Assembly (NCBI GenBank): GCA_039029735.1
Contig: JBCCFL010000015.1
Span: forward strand, 1 to 64,000
DNA: 64,000 nucleotides
Reading direction: 5' to 3'
Origin: CADEDH01 sp039029735
GTDB lineage: Bacteria; Actinomycetota; Acidimicrobiia; Acidimicrobiales; SZUA-35
The notes under the pieces: generated by a model
Database searches by the model: none
Seen by the model: the letters and a program-made list of their open reading frames with translations, nothing else
What the model was told of the DNA's origin: nothing
Shown here: piece after piece, positions 6,953-14,721 of the stretch
Numbering within the stretch: the first letter of the stretch is position 1
Layout: each line of letters opens with the position of its first letter
Position numbers and translations under genes: made by a program

Positions 6953-9900
6953 TCAGAACTCGGCCAGTGCCTCGCTCATCGCCGTACGGTAGCGCTCGAC
7001 GTTGGCGAGCTTGATGTCTTCATAGCCCCGCACCATGTCGGGCAGCCCGGCCACGGCCACCGCAGCATCGAGGCGACCGGCATCGAGGGTGGCCAACAGT
7101 CGACGGAGGGCGTCGACGTACTCCCCGGGCAACGCCCGTTCCACCCGGCGCACCTCGACCCGACCGAACGGATCGAGCGCGCTGCCCCGTAGTCCCTTGC
7201 GGCCGGCCAGCACCTTGATCGCTGGTGTGGCCCACGGGCCGAGAGCGATCTTCGACTCCATGCCAAGCGCCCGCAGCATCGGCGGGTGCAGCTTCCAGGT
7301 CACCACGCCGTCGGCGCCAGCCACCTCGCGGGCTTCGGCCAGCGCCTCGCCGTCGGTCATGAGGCGAGCCACCTCGTACTCGTCCTTGTAGGCGGTGAGC
7401 TTGAACAGCCCGTCGGCCACGGCATCAGTGAGAGCGGTGGACTCGGGGGCGACCGTGCGCTCGGCGGCCGCCACCTCGTCGAGCACATCCAGCCAGCCCT
7501 CTGCGGTTGACTCGTCGCCCCAAGCCACCAGCTCCGACGCGAGCAGCACGAGATGGGCCCGCCGCTCCCCTGTCGCCTCCAGCGCGTCGATTCGAACATC
7601 CAACGCCGCCGACAGGCTCGGCGCAGCCGCAGCAGGCGCGTCGGGGGCCGCAGTGCCGGTGGAGCCGGCCCGAGCCGCCTCCACCGCGCCCGGATCGTGG
7701 ATCTGCACCCGGCCCCAGCGGAAGGCGGCGGTGTTGGCCTCTACCGCCACACCGTTCAAGCCGATGGCCTCCTCCACCCGTTCGGGGGCGACGGGCAGTG
7801 CGCCGGCCTGAACGGCCATGCCCACCACGAACAGGTTGGCGGTGGTGGCCGAGCCGAAGAGGTCGGTGGTGATGGCCTGCGCGTCGGCCCAGTGGTGGCC
7901 CGGCCGACTGACCGAACCGATCCGATCCGACAGTTCGCCGGGGCTGGGCAGGGCGATCTCGGGATTGGTGATCATCGATCCGGTGGGCGTTGGCGAGTCG
8001 GAGCCGACCACCACGGTGCGATCGTCGTCGCCGGTGAGCAGGCCACGATCGGATCCCGCGACGAGCTGGTCGAAGGCGAGCAGCAGGTCGGCCTGGGCCT
8101 CACCCAGCCGGTTCGTGTACGAAGGCTCGGCCCGGGAGAGCCGTAGGTCCGACACCACCGGCCCCGCCTTCTGAGACAGCCCGATCTGGTCGAGGCCGCG
8201 CACGTGGTAGCCATCCAGCATGGCGGCGGTTCCGAGCACCTGAGCCACGGTGACCACCCCGGTGCCCCCGATGCCGGTGATGCGGAGGGCGAAGTCGTCG
8301 TCGGGAACGACGAGCACCGGGCCTGGCGCGACGGGCGGCTCGGTTGCGGCGGCGACTGACGTCGACGGCGACGTTCGCCGGGAGGTCGCGGTACCCGCAC
8401 CAACGATGCGTCGGGCGAGTCGGCGGGCGAGTCGCCCGACGCGGGTGGTCGATTCGGCCGGCTGGCTGATCGTCATGAACGACGGGCAGTCGCCTTCGAG
8501 GCAGCTGAAGTCGAGGTTGCAGGTGGTCTGGTCGATGCGGGTCTTGCGCCCGAACACCGTGTCGACCGGCTGTACGGAGAGGCAGTTGCTCACCTGACCA
8601 CAGTCGCCACAGCCCTCACAGATCCGAGGGTTGATCACCACCTTCTGGTTCGGCGTCTCCACCAGGCCCCGCTTGCGGGCTCGCCGGGCCTCGGCCGCGC
8701 AGGCCTGGTCGTGGATCAGCACCGTGGTGCCCTCGACCCCGGCTAGGTGTTCCTGCGCCTCGATGAGGCGAGAGCGATCCCACACCTCGACGGTCGGCGG
8801 GAGGTCGAGGGCCCGGGTGCGCACCACATCGTCGGATGTGATCAACACCTTCGCAGCTCCGAAGGTGAGCAGGCTCGACGCGATCTGCGGGATGCCCTGG
8901 CCCCCCTCGGCGTCCTGGCCGCCGGTCATCGCCACGGTGCCGTTGTAGAGAATCTTGTAGGTGATGTTGACCTCTGCGGCGATGGCGGCCTGGATCGCAA
9001 GCTGACCAGAATGGGTGTAGGTCCCGTCGCCCAGGTTCTGGATGAGGTGGCGGCGGTCGACGAAGTCGCTCATGCCGATCCACTGGGTGCCTTCGTTGCC
9101 CATGCAGGTGAGCCCCGCCAGTTCGCCGACACGATCGGGATCCATGAGGAGGGTCATCGTGTGGCAGCCGATGCCGGCCCCGACGAGTGAATCCTCGGGT
9201 ACCTCGGTGCTTCGGTTGTGAGGGCAGCCCGAGCAGAAGAACGGCGTGCGCTCCACCGTGAGGGGGATGAGCGTGCGGGTGCGCTCCTGGCGTTCGGGCA
9301 CAAGGCGGTCGCCAAGGCGGCCACCAAGCCGGGCTCGCAGGATCGGCACGATGCCATCGGCGTCGAGTGCTCCCCAGGCTGGCACGAGGGTGGCGCCGGC
9401 CTCGTCGTGCTTGCCGATCACCACGGGCCGCTGGGCCATGGCGTAGAGGGCGTCGGTGAGGGCCGACTCGATCGTGGGGAGCTTCTCCTCGACGATCAGC
9501 ACCTGGTCGAGCCCGGTGGCAAAGCTGCGAACCGTTTCGCGGTTGAACGGCAGCGGCATGCCCATCTTGAGGAGCCGGATGCCGGCATCCGCGATGTCGG
9601 CGTCGCTGACGAGGCCGAGGCGAGCGAGCGCTTCACGCACCTCGCGATAGGTGATGCCTGAGGCCACGATGCCGATCCAGGCGTCGCCCGGGTCGACCGT
9701 CACGTGGTTGAGGCGATTGTCGGCGGCGTACGTGCGGGCCAACTCGTAGCGCACCTCCACGATCTCGCGTTCGATGTCAACGGTGTGGGGGGTGAGCAGC
9801 CGACCGTCGGGCATGTGCTGGTACGGCACCCCGTGGAGCAGCGGGAGCACCGGCTGTACCCGCTCCGGGTGGAGGTCGACGCTGGCGGTGGCGTCGGCCA

Positions 9901-10522
9901 CGTCGGCCACGATCTTCAGCGCCGACCACAAGCCGGTGGCCCGCGACATGGCGATGGCATGTCGGCCGAGGTCGAGCGCCTCGGCCGGATCCCCCGGGTA
10001 GAGCAGAGGCATGTGCATGTCGGCGACAAGCCCTGCTGATGACGACGGCACGGTGGACGACTTGGCATTGGGGTCGTCGCCCACGATGGCAACAGCGCCA
10101 CCGTGCATCGACGACCCGGCGAACACAGCGTGACGGAGTGCGTCGGCGGCGCGGTCGACCCCAGGGGCCTTGCCGTACCAGATGCCGACAACGCCGTCGT
10201 AGCGGGCGTCCGGCCGGGCGGCCACGAGCTGGGAGCCCATCACGGCAGTGGCGGCGTACTCCTCGTTCATGCCGGGACGGAACGTCACGGGCAGATCGGG
10301 GCAGGTCTTGGCGGCCCGACGGACGGCGTCGCCGTAGCCGCCGAGGGGTGACCCCTGGTAGCCCGACACGAATGCGGCCGTGTTGCGGCCTGCCCGCCGA
10401 TCGGCTCGGAGCTGCTCCAACGGCAACCGGGCCAGGGCCTGGATGCCTGTGATGAACACGGTGCCCTCGTCGGCCGTGTAGCGATCGTCGAGTCGGTAGG
10501 GCTGATGCTCGGTGGCGGTCAT
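6953..10522 (-). CDS. indolepyruvate ferredoxin oxidoreductase, fused
   Basis: A 1189-residue TPP- and Fe-S-dependent 2-oxoacid:ferredoxin oxidoreductase of the long single-chain type, oxidatively decarboxylating aryl- or branched-chain pyruvates to acyl-CoA. In order it shows a pyrimidine-binding domain (ITGIQALARLPLEQL, SGYQGSPLGGYG), a TPP-binding domain (FFCSGCPHNRST, GIGCHTM), a Cys-rich ferredoxin-like segment (ICEGCGDCGQVSNC, then CNLDFSCLEGDC) and a C-terminal gamma domain (ITGIGGTGVVTVAQVLG). The ATG at 10522 is chosen for its AAGGGGA ribosome-binding site; an in-frame upstream extension is non-homologous. It is divergent from an Lrp/AsnC regulator, which probably senses an amino acid and controls it. 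Confidence 0.93.
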   Translation of the reverse strand: MTATEHQPYRLDDRYTADEGTVFITGIQALARLPLEQLRADRRAGRNTAAFVSGYQGSPLGGYGDAVRRAAKTCPDLPVTFRPGMNEEYAATAVMGSQLVAARPDARYDGVVGIWYGKAPGVDRAADALRHAVFAGSSMHGGAVAIVGDDPNAKSSTVPSSSAGLVADMHMPLLYPGDPAEALDLGRHAIAMSRATGLWSALKIVADVADATASVDLHPERVQPVLPLLHGVPYQHMPDGRLLTPHTVDIEREIVEVRYELARTYAADNRLNHVTVDPGDAWIGIVASGITYREVREALARLGLVSDADIADAGIRLLKMGMPLPFNRETVRSFATGLDQVLIVEEKLPTIESALTDALYAMAQRPVVIGKHDEAGATLVPAWGALDADGIVPILRARLGGRLGDRLVPERQERTRTLIPLTVERTPFFCSGCPHNRSTEVPEDSLVGAGIGCHTMTLLMDPDRVGELAGLTCMGNEGTQWIGMSDFVDRRHLIQNLGDGTYTHSGQLAIQAAIAAEVNITYKILYNGTVAMTGGQDAEGGQGIPQIASSLLTFGAAKVLITSDDVVRTRALDLPPTVEVWDRSRLIEAQEHLAGVEGTTVLIHDQACAAEARRARKRGLVETPNQKVVINPRICEGCGDCGQVSNCLSVQPVDTVFGRKTRIDQTTCNLDFSCLEGDCPSFMTISQPAESTTRVGRLARRLARRIVGAGTATSRRTSPSTSVAAATEPPVAPGPVLVVPDDDFALRITGIGGTGVVTVAQVLGTAAMLDGYHVRGLDQIGLSQKAGPVVSDLRLSRAEPSYTNRLGEAQADLLLAFDQLVAGSDRGLLTGDDDRTVVVGSDSPTPTGSMITNPEIALPSPGELSDRIGSVSRPGHHWADAQAITTDLFGSATTANLFVVGMAVQAGALPVAPERVEEAIGLNGVAVEANTAAFRWGRVQIHDPGAVEAARAGSTGTAAPDAPAAAAPSLSAALDVRIDALEATGERRAHLVLLASELVAWGDESTAEGWLDVLDEVAAAERTVAPESTALTDAVADGLFKLTAYKDEYEVARLMTDGEALAEAREVAGADGVVTWKLHPPMLRALGMESKIALGPWATPAIKVLAGRKGLRGSALDPFGRVEVRRVERALPGEYVDALRRLLATLDAGRLDAAVAVAGLPDMVRGYEDIKLANVERYRTAMSEALAEF

Positions 10523-10621
10523 GACGGTCCCCTTCGACGCTGGGTGCTGGTCATCCAGTATCGGCAACATTCCGGCTGTCGTCCATGAGCCCGAACGACA
10601 TTCGACATCTGCAGTCAAGAA

Positions 10622-10639
10622 TGATGAAATATTCGATGA
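10622..10639. promoter_or_regulatory. candidate Lrp/AsnC operator
   Basis: An AT-rich imperfect palindrome centred on AATATT (TGATGAAATATTCGATGA) in the 148-base gap between the ferredoxin oxidoreductase and its divergent Lrp-type regulator. Such AT-rich dyads are typical Lrp/AsnC targets, and the site stands out in a GC-rich background. Binding is inferred only. Confidence 0.4.
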
Positions 10640-10670
10640 TCTCCTCTTCGATCAGATCGGAGGCGAACGA

Positions 10671-11144
10671 ATGACGAACCCTGTGAGCGACCCGTCAGAC
10701 CGGCTGTTGATGCGCGAGCTCCAGCGTGATGCCCGCCAGACCAACCGGGCGTTGGCCGACGCTGCTGGCCTCGCGCCCTCCACCACGCTCAAGCGGGTCC
10801 GCGATCTCGAGCACGACGGGGTGATCACCGGATATCACGCAGTGCTCGACAGCGCTGCGCTGGGGCGGAACCTGCACGCCCTCGTGTTCGTCCGCCTCCA
10901 GCCCAAGAGCGACGACGTGGTGAATGCCTTTGTGGAGCACGTGTGGGCGCTGCCGGCCACGGTGGGGTTGCATCTGATCTCGGGCACCGAGGACGTGGTG
11001 ATCCACCTCGCTGTGCCCGATGCCGAGGCGTTGCGACAGATCGTGCTCAGCGAGATCAGCAGCTACCCCGGCGTGTTCGACGAGCGCACGTCGCTGTCGT
11101 TCGAGCACCGCCACAAGTGGGTGGTCGACCCGGCGGACCACTGA
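10671..11144 (+). CDS. Lrp/AsnC family transcriptional regulator
   Basis: A 157-residue DNA-binding regulator. The N-terminal winged HTH (DRLLMRELQRDARQTNRALADAAG then STTLKRVRDLEHDGVITGY) is followed by the RAM ligand-binding domain (LHALVFVRLQ ... LHLISGTEDVVIHLAVPDAEALRQIVL). The ATG at 10671 is selected because GGAGG lies 8 bases upstream and the HTH follows directly. By position it most likely controls the divergent ferredoxin oxidoreductase in response to an amino acid, and itself. Confidence 0.93.
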   Translation: MTNPVSDPSDRLLMRELQRDARQTNRALADAAGLAPSTTLKRVRDLEHDGVITGYHAVLDSAALGRNLHALVFVRLQPKSDDVVNAFVEHVWALPATVGLHLISGTEDVVIHLAVPDAEALRQIVLSEISSYPGVFDERTSLSFEHRHKWVVDPADH

Positions 11145-11161
11145 CCGTCAGACCACACTGC

Positions 11162-11167
11162 TACGGT
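11162..11167 (+). promoter_or_regulatory. -10 hexamer, small-ORF pair
   Basis: TACGGT, 10 bases before the ATG at 11178. Supports an independent leaderless transcript for the two small genes that follow. Confidence 0.4.
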
Positions 11168-11177
11168 CTGAATCGTC

Positions 11178-11411
11178 ATGGATCATCCCCTCGAAGAGCC
11201 GACATCCGAGCTTCCTCCACAGCGTGGCGCTCTTGACTCCGCTGAAGATGCGGCGGCGTTTCTCGGCTGCACCGTCGAGCAGTTCGAACAGATCCAGCGT
11301 GAGATCGCCGCTCGAAAGCGGCCCATCACCCTGACAGAGCCCGATCTCGAGATCGCAAGAGCACTGTCTGCCCAGCGTCGCGCCTGGGCCCGATACCCCA
11401 AGGCTGAGTAA
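11178..11411 (+). CDS. 77-residue hypothetical protein
   Basis: A small acidic cytoplasmic protein with no signal or membrane segment. The middle, SAEDAAAFLGCTVEQFEQIQREIAA, looks like a short helix-turn-helix-like or helical hairpin fold, and the C terminus is basic (ALSAQRRAWARYPKAE). No family recognised. A TACGGT hexamer 10 bases before the ATG supports expression. It is followed after 2 bases by another small gene, suggesting a two-gene unit. Confidence 0.6.
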   Translation: MDHPLEEPTSELPPQRGALDSAEDAAAFLGCTVEQFEQIQREIAARKRPITLTEPDLEIARALSAQRRAWARYPKAE

Positions 11412-11413
11412 CG

Positions 11414-11608
11414 ATGACCGACTGGCTCGCAGTCTCGGTCAGTGGCACCACACGAAGCGCAACCTACTCCACTGCAATCGAGCCTGCGCTGGACCGGCAC
11501 CCGTGCGCATACCCGCGGCTCGATCGAGCTGAGTTGCTCCAGTTCGGCGCAATTCTCGCCAACGAGGACGCGATCCTGGTCGTCGACGTCGATCTGGTGA
11601 CCTGGTAG
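11414..11608 (+). CDS. 64-residue hypothetical protein
   Basis: A small ORF whose ATG lies 2 bases after the stop of the preceding gene. Residues ELLQFGAILANEDAILVVDVDLVTW give a mildly hydrophobic C terminus. No family recognised. Gene order and spacing are the main support; a toxin-antitoxin-like or other paired role is possible but not shown by sequence. Confidence 0.5.
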   Translation: MTDWLAVSVSGTTRSATYSTAIEPALDRHPCAYPRLDRAELLQFGAILANEDAILVVDVDLVTW

Positions 11609-11652
11609 CCGGTGCGCTCATCGTCGGCTGGGGTCGGGTGGGGTGCGACGAC

Positions 11653-11658
11653 TACCTT
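11653..11658 (+). promoter_or_regulatory. -10 hexamer for acyl-CoA dehydrogenase
   Basis: TACCTT, 7 bases before the ATG at 11666; fixes that start against an in-frame upstream extension. Confidence 0.5.
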
Positions 11659-11665
11659 GGCGGCC

Positions 11666-12922
11666 ATGAGTGACATCTCCATCGACGACTTCCGGGCCGA
11701 GGCGAAGGCGTTCCTCGACGCCAATGCCACCCCGAAGGCCGAGGCCACTGCGTTCGTCTGGGGTGAGGGCCCCGACGAAGCGGCGCTGTTCGAGGAGGTC
11801 GACCGCGAGAAGGAGAAGGTGGAGCTGGCCAAGGCCAAGGACTGGCGGGCCACGAAGTACGACGCCGGCTTCGGCTGGATCGGCGGCCCCACCGACATGG
11901 GCGGCCGCGGCCTGTCGCGGGGCCACGAACGGGCCTACAGCGAGCTCGAGGCCCGCTACGACGTGCCGGACCAGGGCTTCTTCGGCATCGGTCTCGGCAT
12001 GGTGGCTCCCACGATCCTCGATCACGCTGACGCCGCCGTGTCGAGCGAACTCCTACCGAAGATGTACCGCGGTGACGTGGTGGGCTGTCAGCTCTTCTCC
12101 GAGCCCGGCGCCGGCTCCGATCTGGCCAGCCTCCAGATGAAGGCCGAGCGCGACGGGGAGGAGTGGGTGATCACCGGCCAGAAGGTGTGGACCTCAGGCG
12201 CCCACTATTCCGACGTGGGCGAGGTGATCTGCCGTACCGACCCCGAGCTCCCCAAACACAGGGGCCTCACGGGGTTCATCGTGGACATGGCGGCACCGGG
12301 CGTCGACATCCGTCCGCTGCGTCAGATGACGGGCGGCGCCAACTTCAACGAGGTGTTCTTCAACGAGGTGCGAGTACCCGACAGCCATCGCCTCGGCGAG
12401 GTGAACGACGGCTGGCGGGTGGCGCTCACCACGCTCATGAACGAGCGCGCCTCGATCGGCGGTGGCGCCTCGGGCGGGGGCTTCACCCGCCTCAAGGAGA
12501 TGGTGGACCACTTCGGCCTCGCCGACGACGCCGTTGTCCGCCAGCGGCTCATGGACATCTACATCAACGGCAAGGTGCTCGGGTACTCGAACCAGCGGGC
12601 GATGGCGAAGCTCAAGGCCGGCCAGCTCCCGGGCCCTGAGCTGTCGGGCGCGAAGTTGGCGCTCACCGAGAACATGCGCCGCACATCCGCCCTCGTGTCA
12701 CAGGTGCTCGGCCCCAAGCTCGTGGCCGACTCCGGTGAGTGGGGCACGTTCTCCTGGGCCGGCTACGTGCTCGGCATGCCGGCGATGGCCATCGCCGGAG
12801 GGTCCGACGAGGTGCTCCGCAACATCATGGGCGAGCGTGTGCTCGGCCTTCCCAAGGAACCGGGGATCGACACCACGAGCCCGTTCAAAGACCTCACCGT
12901 CGGCACCCAGAAACGCGACTAG
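11666..12922 (+). CDS. acyl-CoA dehydrogenase family protein
   Basis: A 418-residue FAD flavoprotein that would introduce an alpha,beta double bond into an acyl-CoA, passing electrons to ETF. Recognisable pieces are the FAD/substrate segment CQLFSEPGAGSDLASLQ, WVITGQKVWTSGAHYSD (the ACAD beta-domain signature), and the C-terminal helical domain RASIGGGASGGGF ... MRRTSALVSQVLGP. The actinobacterial FadE family contains many such paralogues with fatty acid or sterol side-chain substrates; which one is not evident. The ATG at 11666 has a TACCTT hexamer 7 bases upstream. It is convergent with the aminotransferase gene, 17 bases apart. Confidence 0.93.
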   Translation: MSDISIDDFRAEAKAFLDANATPKAEATAFVWGEGPDEAALFEEVDREKEKVELAKAKDWRATKYDAGFGWIGGPTDMGGRGLSRGHERAYSELEARYDVPDQGFFGIGLGMVAPTILDHADAAVSSELLPKMYRGDVVGCQLFSEPGAGSDLASLQMKAERDGEEWVITGQKVWTSGAHYSDVGEVICRTDPELPKHRGLTGFIVDMAAPGVDIRPLRQMTGGANFNEVFFNEVRVPDSHRLGEVNDGWRVALTTLMNERASIGGGASGGGFTRLKEMVDHFGLADDAVVRQRLMDIYINGKVLGYSNQRAMAKLKAGQLPGPELSGAKLALTENMRRTSALVSQVLGPKLVADSGEWGTFSWAGYVLGMPAMAIAGGSDEVLRNIMGERVLGLPKEPGIDTTSPFKDLTVGTQKRD

Positions 12923-12939
12923 CGCCCCGTCGCCAGCGG

Positions 12940-14133
12940 TCAGCCAGCGTCGACGGCGTCGGCGATCACGGCCGCGGCGGCCGCCACCCCGGAGCCTCCG
13001 AGCGGAACATCGAGCGACTGCAACACCGATTCGAGCGTGCCCAGCGTGCCGAGGATCATCGGTGGATTGAGGTGGCCCATGTGACCGATGCGGAACGCCC
13101 GGCCCTCGTAGCCGCCGATGCCGTGACCGAGCACGAGCCCGGCCTGGTGTTCACACACGGCGGCGAGACGGGTGGCGTCGAGCTGGCCGGTGCGCACCAT
13201 CGTCACCGCGTTCGACCGGTGGGCGGGATCGGTGATGTTGGCCTCGATCCACCCCGGAGTCGACCAGGTGTCAACGGCGGCATGAACGGCCCGCGCCAGC
13301 ACCTCATGGCGCTGCCACACCGCTTCGAGCCCGCCCTCCTCCTCGATCATGGTGAGAGCCTCCTGCAACCCGTAGAGGTGCGGGATGGGGAGGGTGCCGC
13401 AGTACAGCTGGTAGGTGACCTCGGGGTTCATCCGTGGCCCCCAGTCGAAGTAGCCCGTGCGCAGATCGGCGTGCTCGTAGGCGGCGACGGCCTTCTCACT
13501 GGCCCACACGAATGCGATGCCGGGCGGCACCATGACGCCCTTCTGGCCAGCAGCCACCGTCACATCCACGCCCCAGGCGTCCATCTCGTAGCGATCACAG
13601 GCCAGCGAGGCGATGGCGTCCACCATGTACAGCGCCGGATGGCCGGCGGCGTCGATGGCGGCCCGCACAGCGGCGATGTCGTTGCGGACCGAGGTGGCGG
13701 TGTCGCACAGCACGATCAGCACGGCCTTGATGCGATGATCGACATCGGCGGCCAGATGCGCCTCGACCAGGGCAGGGTCGATCGTGGCCCGCTCGGGGCC
13801 CTCGATCGTCTCGATCTTGATGCCCGACACGGCGGCCATCTCGCCCCAGAACTTCGCGAAGCGGCCCGTCTCCACGACCAACACGGTGTCGCCCCGCGAC
13901 AGCGTGTTGTTGAGGGCCATCTGCCAGGCCCCATGGCCGTTGGAGATCGTGAGGAAGGCCTCGCCGGTGGTGCGGGCCAGCGAAGGCAGGGTGGCGAACA
14001 CCCGGTCGGAGATGTCGACGATCTCCCCGGCGTACATGTTTGGCATCGGAGTGGCCATGGCCGCCAGCACCCGGTCGGGGATGACCGACGGGCCCGGGCT
14101 CACCACCATCTGACGCCCGAAGCGCAAGGTCAT
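12940..14133 (-). CDS. class V aminotransferase (AGXT/SGAT-like)
   Basis: A 397-residue PLP enzyme of the alanine- or serine-glyoxylate aminotransferase branch. It begins with the branch-typical VSPGPSVIPDRVLAAM, has ISNGHGAWQMAL (cofactor phosphate region), YMVDAIASL (Asp that contacts the pyridine nitrogen) and AAGQKGVMVPPG, where the Lys is the Schiff-base residue. It would transfer an amino group from Ala or Ser to glyoxylate or a related oxoacid. Its ATG overlaps the TGA of the TIGR03086-type gene (ATGA), so the two are translated together. Confidence 0.9.
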   Translation of the reverse strand: MTLRFGRQMVVSPGPSVIPDRVLAAMATPMPNMYAGEIVDISDRVFATLPSLARTTGEAFLTISNGHGAWQMALNNTLSRGDTVLVVETGRFAKFWGEMAAVSGIKIETIEGPERATIDPALVEAHLAADVDHRIKAVLIVLCDTATSVRNDIAAVRAAIDAAGHPALYMVDAIASLACDRYEMDAWGVDVTVAAGQKGVMVPPGIAFVWASEKAVAAYEHADLRTGYFDWGPRMNPEVTYQLYCGTLPIPHLYGLQEALTMIEEEGGLEAVWQRHEVLARAVHAAVDTWSTPGWIEANITDPAHRSNAVTMVRTGQLDATRLAAVCEHQAGLVLGHGIGGYEGRAFRIGHMGHLNPPMILGTLGTLESVLQSLDVPLGGSGVAAAAAVIADAVDAG

Positions 14134-14690
14134 GAGGGGTTGCGACCCACCATCGCGATGTAGCGATCCACCACCGAGGCGTTGGCGGGGAGATCGACCG
14201 ACTCGCCGGTGCGACCGCTCTTGACCAGCATCGGCATCATCGGCTCGACGGTGGCCATCACCCGCTCGACCAGCGCCGGGTTGAGTGCATGGTCAACATC
14301 GTCCTGCCCCCAGGCGAGGTCCCAGGCGTGGGTGGTCGGGTCCCACATCACGATCCCGATCAGATCGTCGATCGTCTCGGTCTTGAACCAGAAGGGTCCC
14401 TGCTGCTGGAGTACGCCCGGCTGATCCAGTGCCGCCAGCACGCGGTCGCGGCTCGCCCGCCACATGACCACGGGATCGTCGATGCTGTCGGATGGCGTGG
14501 GCGCCACCATCTCGCCCGTCTCGGCGCAGCCAGACACCCCGTTGATCACGGCGCACTGATGCTCGACCAGGTCGCGTGCCGTCCAGCCCTCACAGGCAGT
14601 GGAGGCATCCCAGTTGTCGGCCCCGATCCGGCTGACGACGGCGTCGAAGGCGTAGATCGCTTCGGTGAAGCTGCGCAGGTTCTGACTCAT
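14130..14690 (-). CDS. TIGR03086/DinB-like metal-binding protein
   Basis: A 186-residue four-helix-bundle protein of the superfamily that includes mycothiol-dependent maleylpyruvate isomerase. Seen are the N-terminal CEGWTARDLVEHQ block and the DPTTHAWDLAWG block, which hold the His ligands of the family metal site. Members act in thiol-dependent detoxification or isomerisation, but the reaction is unknown for most, including this one. It is the first gene of a pair whose second member is the overlapping class V aminotransferase. Presence fits a mycothiol-producing actinobacterium. Confidence 0.85.
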   Translation of the reverse strand: MSQNLRSFTEAIYAFDAVVSRIGADNWDASTACEGWTARDLVEHQCAVINGVSGCAETGEMVAPTPSDSIDDPVVMWRASRDRVLAALDQPGVLQQQGPFWFKTETIDDLIGIVMWDPTTHAWDLAWGQDDVDHALNPALVERVMATVEPMMPMLVKSGRTGESVDLPANASVVDRYIAMVGRNPS

Positions 14691-14721
14691 GAGGCCCTTG
14701 TCTATCAGGCCGTCAGGGTGC

